NCBI GenBank assembly: GCA_963698565.1
Contig: CAVORH010000037.1
Coordinates: 1 to 64,000, forward strand
Reading direction: 5' to 3'
Origin: Sva-07 sp963698565
Lineage (GTDB): Bacteria; Actinomycetota; Acidimicrobiia; Acidimicrobiales; Ilumatobacteraceae
DNA: 64,000 nucleotides
Every line of letters starts with the position of its first letter. Position 1 is the stretch's first letter. Made by a program: the position numbers and the translations under genes. Shown in pieces: positions 1 through 12,149 of this stretch. The notes under the pieces were generated by a model, which did not search any database, was not told the origin of the DNA, and saw only the letters and a list, made by a program, of their open reading frames with translations.

Positions 1-869
1 GAGCCGATGGCGCCGGCCAGCGCACCGATCGCGAACATGATCAGCATCACCGTCTGGTCGTATCCGTCGACGACCACGAGGGCGGAGAACCCGCTGTTGT
101 CCGGGAAGTTCTGCACACCGGTGGTCCACTGGCTGTTCCACGCCCACAACCCGAGGCTGGCCAACCCCGCGCCGATGATGCCGTGGAGCAGACCTTCGAG
201 CATGAACGGGACGCGGATGAACCAGTCGGTCGCACCGACGAGTTTCATCACCTCGATCTCGCGACGCCGCGCGAAGATCGCCGTTCTGATCGTGTTCCAG
301 ATCAACAGGATCGCGGCGAGGAGCAGGAAGATCGACAACAACAGCAGCCGGAACCCGAAGAAGCTCTGCAGTTGGGTGATCAGACTGATCTGGTCCTCCG
401 CGAAGCTCACGTCGTACACGCCGGGCAGTTCGGCGAACGCGTCCGACACCTGGCGGAGCAGTTCGACATCGGTGTCCTCGGTGGGCACCGCCTTGAACTG
501 CGTCAGGATCGTCTCCTCGGTGAGGAGCTCGCGGACGCCGGGCTCGCCGGCGAAGATGCGGTCGGCTTCCTCGAGCGAACAGATCTCGTCGCAATACGTG
601 AAGCTCTCGATGAACTGATCCTGTTCGGTCAGCGAGCGTTCCACGAGGCTCAACTGGTCGCCGGTCGCCTGCGGGTTCATGAAGACGATCATCTCGACGC
701 CGCCCTCCCAGCGCGCGAGCAGGTTGTCGAACGCGTGCTGGCTGAGCAACGTGAGCCCGACACCGAGCAGCGAGATCGCAGCCGTGATGATCGATGCGAC
801 GGTCAACGTCGCGTTGCGACGGAAACTGTCGAGGGTTTCGCGCAGGATGTAGCGGAGGCGTGACAGCAC
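1..869 (-). CDS. ftsX: Cell division protein FtsX (3' end cut by window edge)
   Basis: Permease-like partner of FtsE; in actinobacteria FtsEX couples ATP hydrolysis to activation of cell-wall hydrolases at the septum. Reading leftward from a GTG at 869 the protein begins VLSRLRYILRETLDSFRRNA, then a membrane segment near residues 20-40, an extracellular domain carrying a Cys pair (YCDEICS), and a second membrane segment (LLLLSIFLLLAAILLIWN) followed by ARRREIEVMKLVGAT, the classic FtsX cytoplasmic-loop motif. About 290 codons are present, close to full length; the last few are outside the window. It starts 13 bases after the ftsE stop, so the two are cotranscribed. GTG was chosen because it opens the conserved N-terminus directly after ftsE; the ribosome site is weak. 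Confidence 0.93.
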   Translation of the reverse strand, partial: MLSRLRYILRETLDSFRRNATLTVASIITAAISLLGVGLTLLSQHAFDNLLARWEGGVEMIVFMNPQATGDQLSLVERSLTEQDQFIESFTYCDEICSLEEADRIFAGEPGVRELLTEETILTQFKAVPTEDTDVELLRQVSDAFAELPGVYDVSFAEDQISLITQLQSFFGFRLLLLSIFLLLAAILLIWNTIRTAIFARRREIEVMKLVGATDWFIRVPFMLEGLLHGIIGAGLASLGLWAWNSQWTTGVQNFPDNSGFSALVVVDGYDQTVMLIMFAIGALAGAIG

Positions 870-882
870 GGTTCAGTTCAAC

Positions 883-1560
<678 letters not shown>

Positions 1561-1624
1561 GATGCACGCTCCCCGAAGGGCTCGCCAAGGGTACCGCTGG
1601 ACTCCCCGCCTGGTGCGTCACCCT

Positions 1625-1655
1625 GTGACGCCGGGGGTCTGACCCCTGGCGTCAC
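1625..1655. repeat. 31-base palindrome, copy A, downstream of prfB
   Basis: Two 15-base arms (GTGACGCCGGGGGTC and GACCCCTGGCGTCAC) flank a single central T; they pair throughout with one G.U at arm position 9. It begins 2 bases after the prfB stop. A near-identical copy lies at 53570-53600 and two variants at 48157 and 52576. It could act as an intrinsic terminator stem (no U tract is visible) or be a mobile REP-like element. Confidence 0.8.
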
Positions 1656-1657
1656 GG

Positions 1658-2767
1658 TCAGTCGTCGGCGTCGCCCTGGGCGCGGCGCATCCGCAGATAG
1701 CCCTCGACGAACTGGTCGATGTCTCCGGCGAGCACGCCGTCGACGTCGCTCGTCTCGATCTCGGTCCGCAGGTCCTTCACCATCTGGTACGGCTGCAGGA
1801 CGTAGCTGCGGATCTGGCTGCCCCAGCCGACCTGGGCCTGCTTGCCGGCGATCGCATCCAGTTCGGCGGCACGGTCCTCCTCGGCCTTGGCCGCGATCAT
1901 CGCCGTGAGCCGGCCCATGGCACGCTCGCGGTTCTGCAGCTGGCTGCGCTCCTCCTGCGAACTCGCCACCAGTCCGGTGGGTTCGTGGATCAGGCGGACG
2001 GCGGACGATGTCTTGTTGATGTGCTGTCCACCGGCACCGGACGCACGGAAGACCTCCATGCGGATGTCGGACTCGTCGATGTCGACGTCGACGTCGTCGA
2101 GCAACGGCCACACCTGGACCGCGGCGAACGACGTCTGGCGGCGGCCCTGGTTGTCGAACGGGCTGATCCGCACGAGCCGGTGCGTCCCGCGCTCGGCACT
2201 CATCAACCCGTATGCGTAGCGGCCGCTGATCGTGACCTCGGCCGACATGATCCCGGCCTCGGCACCCTCGGACACGTAGTTGAGGCTGATCGCGAACCCG
2301 CGGCGCTCACACCAGCGTTCGTACATGCGCAGCAACATCTCGGAGAAGTCCTGGGCGTCGACGCCACCGTCCTTCGCGTTGATCTGCACGATGCAGTCGC
2401 TGTCGTCGTGTTCACCGGTGAACAGGCTGCGCAGCTCGAGCTGGTCGAGCGTCGCGTTGATCGCGGCGATCGAGGCCTCGATCTCGGTTTCCTGCGACTC
2501 GTCGTCCTCGTCGCGGGCCAGTTCGTGCAGCACCTCGACGTCACCGAACTGTTCGGTGAGGCCATCGAACACCGCGAGGTCGTCGCGGATGTTGGCGTAC
2601 TCGGTGTTGAGCTTCTTCGCCCGCTCCTGATCGTCCCAGAGCGCCGGGTCGGAGATCTCGGCTTCGAGAACGGCGAAACGCTCGCGGTTGTCGGCAACCG
2701 ACAGGTAGGTCTCCGCCTCCCCGAGACGGCGTTGGACATCGCGGAGGTCGGAGGTGAAGTCACGCAT
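1658..2767 (-). CDS. prfB: Peptide chain release factor 2
   Basis: Recognises UGA and UAA stop codons and triggers peptide release. The 369-residue protein has the class I layout: N-terminal helical domain, the SPF anticodon tripeptide at 202-204 (ISPFDNQGRR) and the catalytic GGQ at 246-248 (GAGGQHINKT). It reads in one frame, so the autoregulatory +1 frameshift site known from many bacterial prfB genes is absent here. It lies 21 bases after secA on the same strand and is probably cotranscribed with it. Confidence 0.97.
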   Translation of the reverse strand: MRDFTSDLRDVQRRLGEAETYLSVADNRERFAVLEAEISDPALWDDQERAKKLNTEYANIRDDLAVFDGLTEQFGDVEVLHELARDEDDESQETEIEASIAAINATLDQLELRSLFTGEHDDSDCIVQINAKDGGVDAQDFSEMLLRMYERWCERRGFAISLNYVSEGAEAGIMSAEVTISGRYAYGLMSAERGTHRLVRISPFDNQGRRQTSFAAVQVWPLLDDVDVDIDESDIRMEVFRASGAGGQHINKTSSAVRLIHEPTGLVASSQEERSQLQNRERAMGRLTAMIAAKAEEDRAAELDAIAGKQAQVGWGSQIRSYVLQPYQMVKDLRTEIETSDVDGVLAGDIDQFVEGYLRMRRAQGDADD

Positions 2768-2788
2768 GACGATCGAGCCGCCGACGCG

Positions 2789-5587
<2,799 letters not shown>

Positions 5588-5597
5588 GCAGTGACCG

Positions 5598-5603
5598 ATG
5601 CTA
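5598..5603 (-). promoter_or_regulatory. -10 element TAGCAT of secA
   Basis: TAGCAT read on the minus strand lies 10 bases upstream of the secA ATG and fits the actinobacterial TAnnnT consensus. No convincing -35 is visible. It is one of 19 such elements in the window. Confidence 0.55.
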
Positions 5604-5626
5604 CCGGCGGGCGAAGTCGCGACGGG

Positions 5627-6280
5627 TCAGGCCGCCACGTCGACACCGACCGCACCCGAGCGGCGCTCCGTCGAGCGTCGGGACGGAACGGCACCGGCCG
5701 GCGTGGCGGCGACGGCGTACAGCAGCACGTCGGCAGCCCCACCGCGCAACAGCTCGGCACGGGCCGAGCGGAGTGTGGCCCCGGTGGTGACGACGTCGTC
5801 GACGACCAGGACCCGACGGCCCGCCGCGCCGGGGTGGGCGCGGAAGGCCGGCCCGTGCAGACGCTCACGGCGCGTCCGGCCGGTCTGCGGCCCGCCGTCA
5901 CCGGCCCGCTCGAGCAACCGTCGCGATCGCAGCCCCAACTGGCGGGCGACGTAGCCCGCGACCAGCTCACCCTGATCGAAACCACGTGTGCGTCGCCGCG
6001 CCGAACTCGTCGGCGCCCAGGTGACCTCGTCGACGAGGCCGAGGTGCCCGTTGGCGACCACGGCATTGACGACGAGCCCCGCCAGGTGGCGGGCGACCTG
6101 GCGGCGGTTGCGGTACTTCAGACCGAGCACGACGTCACGGGCGCGACCGGTGAACGGCACCGCCGAGTACACCTGGTGCGCGCCGGGGCGCGGCCGGGGC
6201 CCGAGCAGGGCGAATCGGCAGGTGGGACAGATCGCGGCGCCCGGGGCGTCGCAGCCGGCACAACGTGTCTGGAGCATCAT
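5627..6280 (-). CDS. ComF-family phosphoribosyltransferase-like protein
   Basis: ComF-family proteins combine a small N-terminal zinc knuckle with a PRPP-binding fold; in naturally transformable bacteria ComF helps DNA uptake, but in actinobacteria the role is unproven. Of 217 residues, Cys7, Cys10, Cys18 and Cys21 form the zinc knuckle, and RVLVVDDVVTTGATL at about 156-170 is the PRPP loop. Two ATGs in tandem (6280 and 6277) are possible starts; a CACACT hexamer 7 bases upstream of the first may be its -10. The comF-secA order is conserved in actinobacteria. Confidence 0.9.
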   Translation of the reverse strand: MMLQTRCAGCDAPGAAICPTCRFALLGPRPRPGAHQVYSAVPFTGRARDVVLGLKYRNRRQVARHLAGLVVNAVVANGHLGLVDEVTWAPTSSARRRTRGFDQGELVAGYVARQLGLRSRRLLERAGDGGPQTGRTRRERLHGPAFRAHPGAAGRRVLVVDDVVTTGATLRSARAELLRGGAADVLLYAVAATPAGAVPSRRSTERRSGAVGVDVAA

Positions 6281-6383
6281 GGGTTCCAGTGTGACGAAGG
6301 GCTGTCACAGAGATGATCGGTGCCCGTCGCAGCCGTGCGGATGCCGACCACGGAATCCCGTCCGGACAGCGCTGCCCGATCGT

Positions 6384-6389
6384 TAACGT
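6384..6389 (+). promoter_or_regulatory. -10 element TAACGT of the yczE-like gene
   Basis: TAACGT ends 6 bases before the GTG at 6396, the spacing of a leaderless transcript. Confidence 0.5.
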
Positions 6390-6395
6390 GCCGGG

Positions 6396-7031
6396 GTGCC
6401 GCGCTTCGTACCCACCGATCGCCCCGTCGAGCGCATCGTGCGCTGCGTGCTCGGCCTCGCCGTCTTCGGTGTCGGCGTGGCGCTGCTGCTCGATGCGGAT
6501 CTCGGCGCAGCACCATGGGACGTGTTCCACACCGGCGTCAGTGAGTTGACCGGCATCCCGGTCGGCACGGTGATCATCGCCACCGGCCTCGCGCTGCTCT
6601 TCCTGTGGATCCCGTTGCGCGAAACCCCTGGTCTCGGCACGCTCCTGAATGCGATCGAGATCGGCTTGGTGGTCGATCTGGTCCTGCCGCTCGTCCCGCA
6701 GCCCGAGCCACTGGCGATCCGGTTCGCGATGATGCTCGGCGGCGTCGTGCTGATCGCGATCGGATCGGGGATCTACATCGGCGCCGGGCTGGGGCCGGGA
6801 CCGCGAGACGGCATCATGACCGGCCTGGCGCGGCGCGGCGTCTCGATCAGATCCGCGCGAACGGGCATCGAGGTGACCGTGCTGGTGATCGGGGCCCTCC
6901 TCGGCGGTGCCGTCGGCATCGGTACCGCCGTGTTCGCGGTGGCGATCGGCCCCCTCGTGCAGATCTTGCTCCCCCGACTCACGCTCGCCGCCCCCGCACC
7001 GCAGGTCGCGGCGGAACCGGCCGCACCCTGA
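6396..7031 (+). CDS. YczE/YitT-like integral membrane protein
   Basis: A 211-residue protein with about five hydrophobic segments (for example VLGLAVFGVGVALLL near 18-32 and GTVIIATGLALLFLWI near 57-72). The segment LLLDADLGAAPWDVFHTGVSELTGIPVGT is typical of the YczE/YitT family, whose members are multi-pass membrane proteins of unknown biochemical function. The GTG at 6396 is favoured because TAACGT sits 6 bases upstream. It is transcribed away from comF and converges with dppC. Nothing around it gives a specific role. Confidence 0.85.
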   Translation: MPRFVPTDRPVERIVRCVLGLAVFGVGVALLLDADLGAAPWDVFHTGVSELTGIPVGTVIIATGLALLFLWIPLRETPGLGTLLNAIEIGLVVDLVLPLVPQPEPLAIRFAMMLGGVVLIAIGSGIYIGAGLGPGPRDGIMTGLARRGVSIRSARTGIEVTVLVIGALLGGAVGIGTAVFAVAIGPLVQILLPRLTLAAPAPQVAAEPAAP

Positions 7032-7054
7032 TCAGCGATCGGAGCGAACGAGCC

Positions 7055-7990
7055 TCAGATCGACGACGAGCGGTGCGAGCTGCGCCGCTGGAAGAAGTCG
7101 CCGACCTGGTTCAACGCCAGCACGGTGAACGTGAGGATCAGGGCCGGGTACAGGACCTGTCCGAAGTTGGCCTTGATGTCGCGACGCGCCTGGTTGATCA
7201 TGTTGCCCCAGGTCGCCGTCGGCAACTGGACGCTGAGGCCGAGGAACGACAGCGTGCCCTCGACCACGATCACGGCCGCCGCGGCCACCATCGCGTACGC
7301 GAGCAGCGTCGGCAGCACGTTGGGAATGATCTCGCGCCAGAGGATCTTCCACTTCTTGGTGCCGATCGCCTGGGCGGCCGTCACGAATTCACGGTTGGAG
7401 ATCGCGAGGCTGTTCGCCCGCGAGACGCGGGTGTAGGCCGGGATCGACAGCACGCCGATCACGAAGCTGATGACGAACAGGTCGCGCACCTGGAAGATCG
7501 AGATGAGTGCCAGCAGCAGGACGAGCGCCGGGAAGGCGAGCAACACGTCGATACCGGCCATCAGCGCCGTCTCGGTCTTGCCCCGGACGAACCCGACGAG
7601 CGAACCGAGCAGTCCGCCGATGACCACGCCGCAGGTGACCGACACGATGGCGACCGTGACGCTGACGTACGAGCCGTGCACCGCACGGGCGAACGAGTCG
7701 CGGGCGAGGGCGTCGGTGCCGAGCGGGTGCGACCACGACGGGCTCTCGAGTGGGGCGCCGGTGCCGAATTCGCCGGTCGCCGGGTTGAAGCCGTTGAGCT
7801 GGAGGTTCGGGTCCGCCAACGGCAACGCGCCGTTGAAGACACGGATGTCGAGCTGGGCATAGATCGCACTGAGGAAGATGAACGTCAGCCACAACGCGCC
7901 GAGCTTGACGAGGAAGGGCATCTCCTTGAAGATCCCCCAGATCGACGTGCGCTTCGGCTTGACACCCATGCGGCACGACGAACTCGTCAT
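7055..7990 (-). CDS. Peptide/nickel-type ABC transporter permease, DppC-like
   Basis: Inner-membrane subunit of a dipeptide/oligopeptide-type importer and last gene of the five-gene operon. The 311-residue protein has an N-terminal membrane anchor (VKLGALWLTFIFLSAIYA), the periplasmic region common to DppC/OppC, and a BPD_transp_1 domain whose EAA loop (WREIIPNVLPTLLAYAMV) docks to the ATPases. The start is uncertain: ATG 7990 and an internal ATG seven codons later both lack a good ribosome site, whereas a strong AAGGAG precedes an ATG at 8098 in the same frame that is closed by an amber codon after 29 residues. The gene may therefore have a broken 5' end or depend on coupling to the upstream frame. 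Substrate is unknown. Confidence 0.9.
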   Translation of the reverse strand: MTSSSCRMGVKPKRTSIWGIFKEMPFLVKLGALWLTFIFLSAIYAQLDIRVFNGALPLADPNLQLNGFNPATGEFGTGAPLESPSWSHPLGTDALARDSFARAVHGSYVSVTVAIVSVTCGVVIGGLLGSLVGFVRGKTETALMAGIDVLLAFPALVLLLALISIFQVRDLFVISFVIGVLSIPAYTRVSRANSLAISNREFVTAAQAIGTKKWKILWREIIPNVLPTLLAYAMVAAAAVIVVEGTLSFLGLSVQLPTATWGNMINQARRDIKANFGQVLYPALILTFTVLALNQVGDFFQRRSSHRSSSI

Positions 7991-8008
7991 CGTGTCCGGT
8001 GTCGTCGT

Positions 8009-8098
8009 CTACCGGTCAGCTGCGACGATCTGCGCATTCTGGACGTCCTTGGCCTTGTCGAGACCGGACTGCTCGATGCCGGATTCGGTGGTCGCCAT
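8009..8098 (-). CDS. 29-codon upstream frame in phase with dppC, closed by TAG
   Basis: An ATG at 8098 lies 6 bases after AAGGAG, the best ribosome site in the operon, and begins MATTESGIEQSGLDKAKDVQ. The frame is identical to that of dppC but meets TAG at 8009-8011, 18 bases before ATG 7990. The polar N-terminus resembles the cytoplasmic leader many DppC proteins carry. It may be the original dppC start with a nonsense change, a sequencing error, or a short leader coupled to dppC. Confidence 0.45.
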   Translation of the reverse strand: MATTESGIEQSGLDKAKDVQNAQIVAADR

Positions 8099-8100
8099 GT

Positions 8101-9048
8101 TCAGCTCCTTCGGATACGGGGGTCGAGGACGACGTACAACAGGTCGACCACGGTGTTGATGATCACGAACATCGCCGCGATGAAGACCGTGATGCCCTGG
8201 ATGACGAGGATGTCACGCCCGTTGATCGCGTTGATCAACGAGAAACCGAGCCCGGGCACGGCGAAGAGCGTTTCGATGACGACGGTGCCTCCGAGGAGCG
8301 CACCGAAGCTGATGCCGATGATCGTCATCAGGCTGAGCGAACTCGGCCGCAGGGCATGACGGAAGAGGATGTACTTGTCGCTGAGCCCCTTGGCCCTCGC
8401 CGACAGGATGTAGTTCTCCTGCAGCGTGGCGATCATGTCGGAGCGGATCAGCCGGGAGAACACGGCCATCTGCGCGAGCGCAAGTGCGAGCGCAGGAAGG
8501 ATCGACGTCTTCAGGTTGTCACCGATGCCCTCGCTGATGCGGTTCCAGTTGGAGGCGGGGAGCCAGTTGAGCTGCACGGCGAACAACCAGATCAGGAAGA
8601 TGCCGAAGATGAAGTTGGGAATCGAGAGGGCGACCTGGACGAACGCCGAGCTGGTGCTGTCCTGCCACCCCCCTTGTTTGTAGGCGCCCAACACGCCGAT
8701 CGGAATCGCGACCACCACCGAGATGACGATCGACATGATCGCGAGTTGCGCGGTGACCGGGAGACGATCCGAGATCGTGTCGGACACCGGCTGATCGGTG
8801 ATGTACGAGGTGCCGAGGTCGCCGGTGGCCGCATCGCCGAGCCACGTGAAATAGCGGACGATGAACGGGTCGTCGAGGTTGAGGTCCTCGCGGATCTGTT
8901 CCTCGATTCCCGGCGAGCGAGGGCCGGTGCCGAGGATCGTGTCGACCGGATCCCCGGGGAGCAGCGAGACCATCAGGAAGGTCAAGAACGTGACCGCGAG
9001 CAGTGTCGCGATCAATCGCAGGAGTACGAATGCGATGGTCTTGGCCAT
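8101..9048 (-). CDS. Peptide/nickel-type ABC transporter permease, DppB-like
   Basis: Partner permease of the DppC-like protein. The 315 residues start with the family hallmark, an N-terminal membrane helix running into LMVSLLPGDPVDTILG, followed by a periplasmic loop and five further helices. The EAA loop ILFRHALRPSSLSLMTIIGISFG is the contact to the ATPase subunits. It lies 71 bases after the receptor gene, and its stop is 2 bases from the start of the short frame ahead of dppC. Confidence 0.95.
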   Translation of the reverse strand: MAKTIAFVLLRLIATLLAVTFLTFLMVSLLPGDPVDTILGTGPRSPGIEEQIREDLNLDDPFIVRYFTWLGDAATGDLGTSYITDQPVSDTISDRLPVTAQLAIMSIVISVVVAIPIGVLGAYKQGGWQDSTSSAFVQVALSIPNFIFGIFLIWLFAVQLNWLPASNWNRISEGIGDNLKTSILPALALALAQMAVFSRLIRSDMIATLQENYILSARAKGLSDKYILFRHALRPSSLSLMTIIGISFGALLGGTVVIETLFAVPGLGFSLINAINGRDILVIQGITVFIAAMFVIINTVVDLLYVVLDPRIRRS

Positions 9049-9119
9049 GATGGTCGGTGCTGCTCCCCGGAGTCGGTCGTCAGTGGGTGTTCAGTGGGTG
9101 TTCAGAAGGTGTTCAGGGA

Positions 9120-10889
9120 TCACTCGTCCGAGATGTACACCTGGAACCAACGGATGTTGTTGTCCGGCAGGATCCCGGTGCCGAGCTGGCCGTCGGGCAT
9201 GGTCCACGTCAGGATGCCGCGGACGTCGGGAGCCGTGGCGACCAGCGTCGCCGTGGAACCCGAGTACCAGGTGATCGCCTGCTCGTTGATGCGGACCATG
9301 ATCTGCGAGTAGAGATCCTTGCGGGTCTCGAAGTCGTCGGTGGCGTTGGCCTCATCGGCCCAGGCGACCATCTCCGGGTCGTCGAAGTTCGGGAAGTTGG
9401 CCACCGAGACCGCCGAATCGGCGACGAACGGGTTGATCTGGGCGGCCGGGTCGGTGTCGCCACCCCAACGCCAGCAGTGGGCGAAGTGTGCATCGCTCAC
9501 GGCGTTGTTGATGTGGGTCGCCTGATCGAACTGCGTCAGGCTGACGTTGACCAACTCCGAGCCGCTCCACACCTGCTCGAGCACCTGCATGGCGGCGATC
9601 AGCGTCGGGTCCGGCGGGCAGGAGAGCTCGACGTCGATCTTCTCGCCGGGTGCCTTGCCGTCGGAACGGGCCGGATCGTCGACGTACTCCTGCAGAAGGG
9701 CCTTGCCGCCCTCGAAGTCGAACGTCGGGTACGTGTCGGCTGCGGCCTGCGTCCACCACGGGCTGTCGACCGAGAACCACTGCGTCGACGGCAACGAGAT
9801 GCCGGTGCCACCGAGGGCCTCGATCACGCGCTCCTGGTCGTTGAGCTTGTTGAGGCCCAGTCGCACGCGCTGGTCGTCGAAGGGCGCCACGGCGGTGTTG
9901 AACATGCCACCACCGGTGTTGTTGCCCTGCGCTTCGATCAGGCTGATGCTGTCGCCGACGGCGCGGGCGTCACGGATGGTGCCCTGACGCAGCGTCTGCA
10001 TCGCGTTGACCGTGCCCGAGGTGAGTGCGTCGAGACGCGTGCCCTCGTCGGGGATCGGCCGGAACGAGATCGAGTCGAGGTACGGCAGCTGATCGCCGTT
10101 CTCGAGCGTGCGCCAGTAGTCGGGGTTGCGCTCGACGACGGTCTCGTTGTCGATGTCGCGCGACTTCATCACGAACGGGCCGGTGCCGATCGGGTTGGTG
10201 CTGTAGCCCGTCGGGTCCGCCGCAGCGGCGGCGGGATCGAACGGCATGCCCAGCGGGGCGCCGGCGAGGTACGACGGGAACGCCACGAACGGCGCCGCCA
10301 GCGTGTACTCGACCGTGAGGTCGTCGACGGCGGCGACGCCGGTGAGCCCGGAAGCCGCGATCGCGGACGAGGCAGCTGCGCCCGCCTGCTGGATCGGGAA
10401 CATGTCGGCGATGGTCTGGGCCGTCAGCGGCGTGCCGTTGTGGAACGTCACGTCGGGGCGCAGGGTCATCGTCCAGACGGTGAAGTCCTCGTTCGATTCG
10501 AGGCTCTCGGCGAGGTACGGACCGTAGCCACCCGCTGCGTACTGGTCGGTGAGCGGGTCGTAGATCGACCGCATGATGTTGTAGCACGGCGAGGAGCAGG
10601 AGTCCTCCCACGGACGAAGGCCGGTGGCCTCGCTCTCGAGCGCCATCGTGACCGTTCCGCCGTACACCGCGGTGCCGGTCTCCGCGACCACCGAGGTGTC
10701 GACCTCCTCCGGCGCCGTCTGGGCCTCGGTGGTTTCGGTCTCGCCGCCGCCGTCGGTCGACTCGGTTGCCTCGGTTCCATCGGGTGCCGTGGTGGCGTCC
10801 GAGGAGCTGTCGTCGCTCCCGCAGGACGCGGCCACCAGGGCCAAGGCCAATGGAATCGCGAGTGCAGTCAGTACTCGTCGCTGTCGCAT
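9120..10889 (-). CDS. ABC transporter substrate-binding lipoprotein (SBP_bac_5 family)
   Basis: Extracytoplasmic receptor delivering substrate to the adjacent permeases. The 589-residue protein has a lipoprotein signal (RRVLTALAIPLALALVAASC, Cys at about residue 23), a Ser/Thr/Glu-rich linker to about residue 55, and then the two-lobe family 5 fold with VVERNPDYWRT and VTFHNGTPLTAQTI near its usual positions. Family members bind peptides, nickel chelates or opines, and the ligand cannot be read from sequence. The ATG follows a GGGGGA ribosome site. A 177-base gap upstream holds a 12-base palindrome and a possible TAGACA -10, suggesting extra expression of the receptor. Confidence 0.95.
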   Translation of the reverse strand: MRQRRVLTALAIPLALALVAASCGSDDSSSDATTAPDGTEATESTDGGGETETTEAQTAPEEVDTSVVAETGTAVYGGTVTMALESEATGLRPWEDSCSSPCYNIMRSIYDPLTDQYAAGGYGPYLAESLESNEDFTVWTMTLRPDVTFHNGTPLTAQTIADMFPIQQAGAAASSAIAASGLTGVAAVDDLTVEYTLAAPFVAFPSYLAGAPLGMPFDPAAAAADPTGYSTNPIGTGPFVMKSRDIDNETVVERNPDYWRTLENGDQLPYLDSISFRPIPDEGTRLDALTSGTVNAMQTLRQGTIRDARAVGDSISLIEAQGNNTGGGMFNTAVAPFDDQRVRLGLNKLNDQERVIEALGGTGISLPSTQWFSVDSPWWTQAAADTYPTFDFEGGKALLQEYVDDPARSDGKAPGEKIDVELSCPPDPTLIAAMQVLEQVWSGSELVNVSLTQFDQATHINNAVSDAHFAHCWRWGGDTDPAAQINPFVADSAVSVANFPNFDDPEMVAWADEANATDDFETRKDLYSQIMVRINEQAITWYSGSTATLVATAPDVRGILTWTMPDGQLGTGILPDNNIRWFQVYISDE

Positions 10890-11043
10890 GTATCCCCCAT
10901 CTCGTGGATGTTGCTGTTGGTGTTGCTGGTTGGTGTGGATTCGAGTCGATCACGATGCCGACGCCGTGGTGTGGCGTGGTCTCGTCTCCACCCCATCAAC
11001 GCCCCCTCTCGCCCGGACGACTCTTCCGGACGTGAACATCGAT

Positions 11044-11049
11044 TGTCTA
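11044..11049 (-). promoter_or_regulatory. Possible -10 (TAGACA) ahead of the receptor gene
   Basis: TAGACA on the minus strand lies about 155 bases upstream of the receptor ATG, just past the oppF stop and beside the palindrome at 11058-11069. It would give the receptor its own transcript with a long leader. No -35 is evident. Confidence 0.3.
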
Positions 11050-11057
11050 GCACCACA

Positions 11058-11069
11058 TGACGTACGTCA
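11058..11069. promoter_or_regulatory. Perfect 12-base palindrome TGACGTACGTCA
   Basis: The palindrome overlaps the stop codon of the upstream ATPase gene and lies 9 bases from the TAGACA hexamer, where a -35-region operator would be expected. It could be a regulator site for the receptor gene; no regulator gene is nearby. Confidence 0.35.
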
Positions 11070-12149
11070 CACAGTCGGAGTGTTCCCCTCCTGCGTACCG
11101 TCCTGGCCGCGGGTCACGGCGACCGGTGTGGCCGCCGAGCGGGCGTCGTCCCACGGTTCGATCAGCGGGTGGTGACAGGCCACGAAATGGTCCTCGCCGA
11201 CTCGACGCATCAACGGTTCCTCGGCTGCGCAGATCTCGTCGGCGAGCGGGCACCGGGTGCGGAAACGGCACCCGGACGGTGGCGCCAGCGGAGACGGCAG
11301 CTCGCCCTCGATCACCCGGATGTCGTCGACATCGACGCTCGGGTCCGGCACCGGGCTCGAGCCGAGCAGCAGCTCGGTGTACGGGTGCGCTGGCGTGGCG
11401 TAGAGCTCGTCGGCCTCGGAGATCTCACACATCTTGCCGAGGTACATCACCGCGACGCGGTCGCTGATGTTCTTGACCACCGCGAGGTCGTGGGCGATGA
11501 ACACCAACGTGAGACCGTGTTGGCCCTTGAGGTCGTCGAGCAGGTTGAGGATCTGCGCCTGGATCGACACGTCGAGGGCCGACACCGGCTCGTCGCAGAT
11601 GATCAGTTGCGGATCCATCACCAGCGCGCGGGCGATCGAGATGCGCTGGCACTGACCGCCGGAGAACTCGTGCGGACGCTTGTAGCGGGCCGGCCCGGGA
11701 TCGACGCCGACCTGGTCGAGGATCCGAGCGACGATGTTCCACTGCTCGTCCTTGTTCTTCGGACCCCACACGTTCAAGGGCTCCGCGACCACCTCGCCGA
11801 TCATCCGGCGCGGGTTGAGCGACGAGATCGGATCCTGGAAGATCATCTGCAGCTTGGTGCGGCGCTGCCGCATCGTCTTGTCGTCGAGCGACGCGAGGTC
11901 CTCGCCGTCGAGGACGACCGAGCCACCGGTCGGCTTCGGGAGCTGGAGGATCGCGCGGCCGGTGGTGGACTTCCCACATCCGGACTCGCCGACGAGACCG
12001 AGCGTTTCGCCGGGCGCCAGGTCGAAGCTGATGCCGCTCACCGCCTTGACGGTGCGGCCCTTGCTCGCCGGGAACTCGACCACGAGGTCGGTCACCTGCA
12101 ACAGCACCTCGTCGGCGGGGCGGAGGTGGGCGGTGCCCGATCCGGCCAT
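11067..12149 (-). CDS. Oligopeptide-type ABC transporter ATP-binding protein, OppF/DppF-like
   Basis: Second ATPase of the importer. The 360-residue protein has Walker A GESGCGKST near 54-62, signature FSGGQCQR, Walker B LIICDEPVSALD, and the C-terminal OppF/DppF cysteine cluster (CRFRTRCPLADEICAAEEP) that in relatives binds an iron-sulfur cluster or marks the oligopeptide ATPase C-terminal domain. Its ATG overlaps the preceding stop (TGATG), so translation is coupled to the OppD-like gene. Confidence 0.95.
   Translation of the reverse strand: MAGSGTAHLRPADEVLLQVTDLVVEFPASKGRTVKAVSGISFDLAPGETLGLVGESGCGKSTTGRAILQLPKPTGGSVVLDGEDLASLDDKTMRQRRTKLQMIFQDPISSLNPRRMIGEVVAEPLNVWGPKNKDEQWNIVARILDQVGVDPGPARYKRPHEFSGGQCQRISIARALVMDPQLIICDEPVSALDVSIQAQILNLLDDLKGQHGLTLVFIAHDLAVVKNISDRVAVMYLGKMCEISEADELYATPAHPYTELLLGSSPVPDPSVDVDDIRVIEGELPSPLAPPSGCRFRTRCPLADEICAAEEPLMRRVGEDHFVACHHPLIEPWDDARSAATPVAVTRGQDGTQEGNTPTV

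Noticed and set aside
1658..2767. Programmed frameshift in prfB
   Set aside because: The coding sequence is a single uninterrupted frame from ATG to stop, with no internal TGA and shift site.
8770..8790. GTGTCGGACACC inside dppB as a fifth palindrome copy
   Set aside because: The centre matches but the arms do not extend beyond six bases, and it lies within coding sequence.
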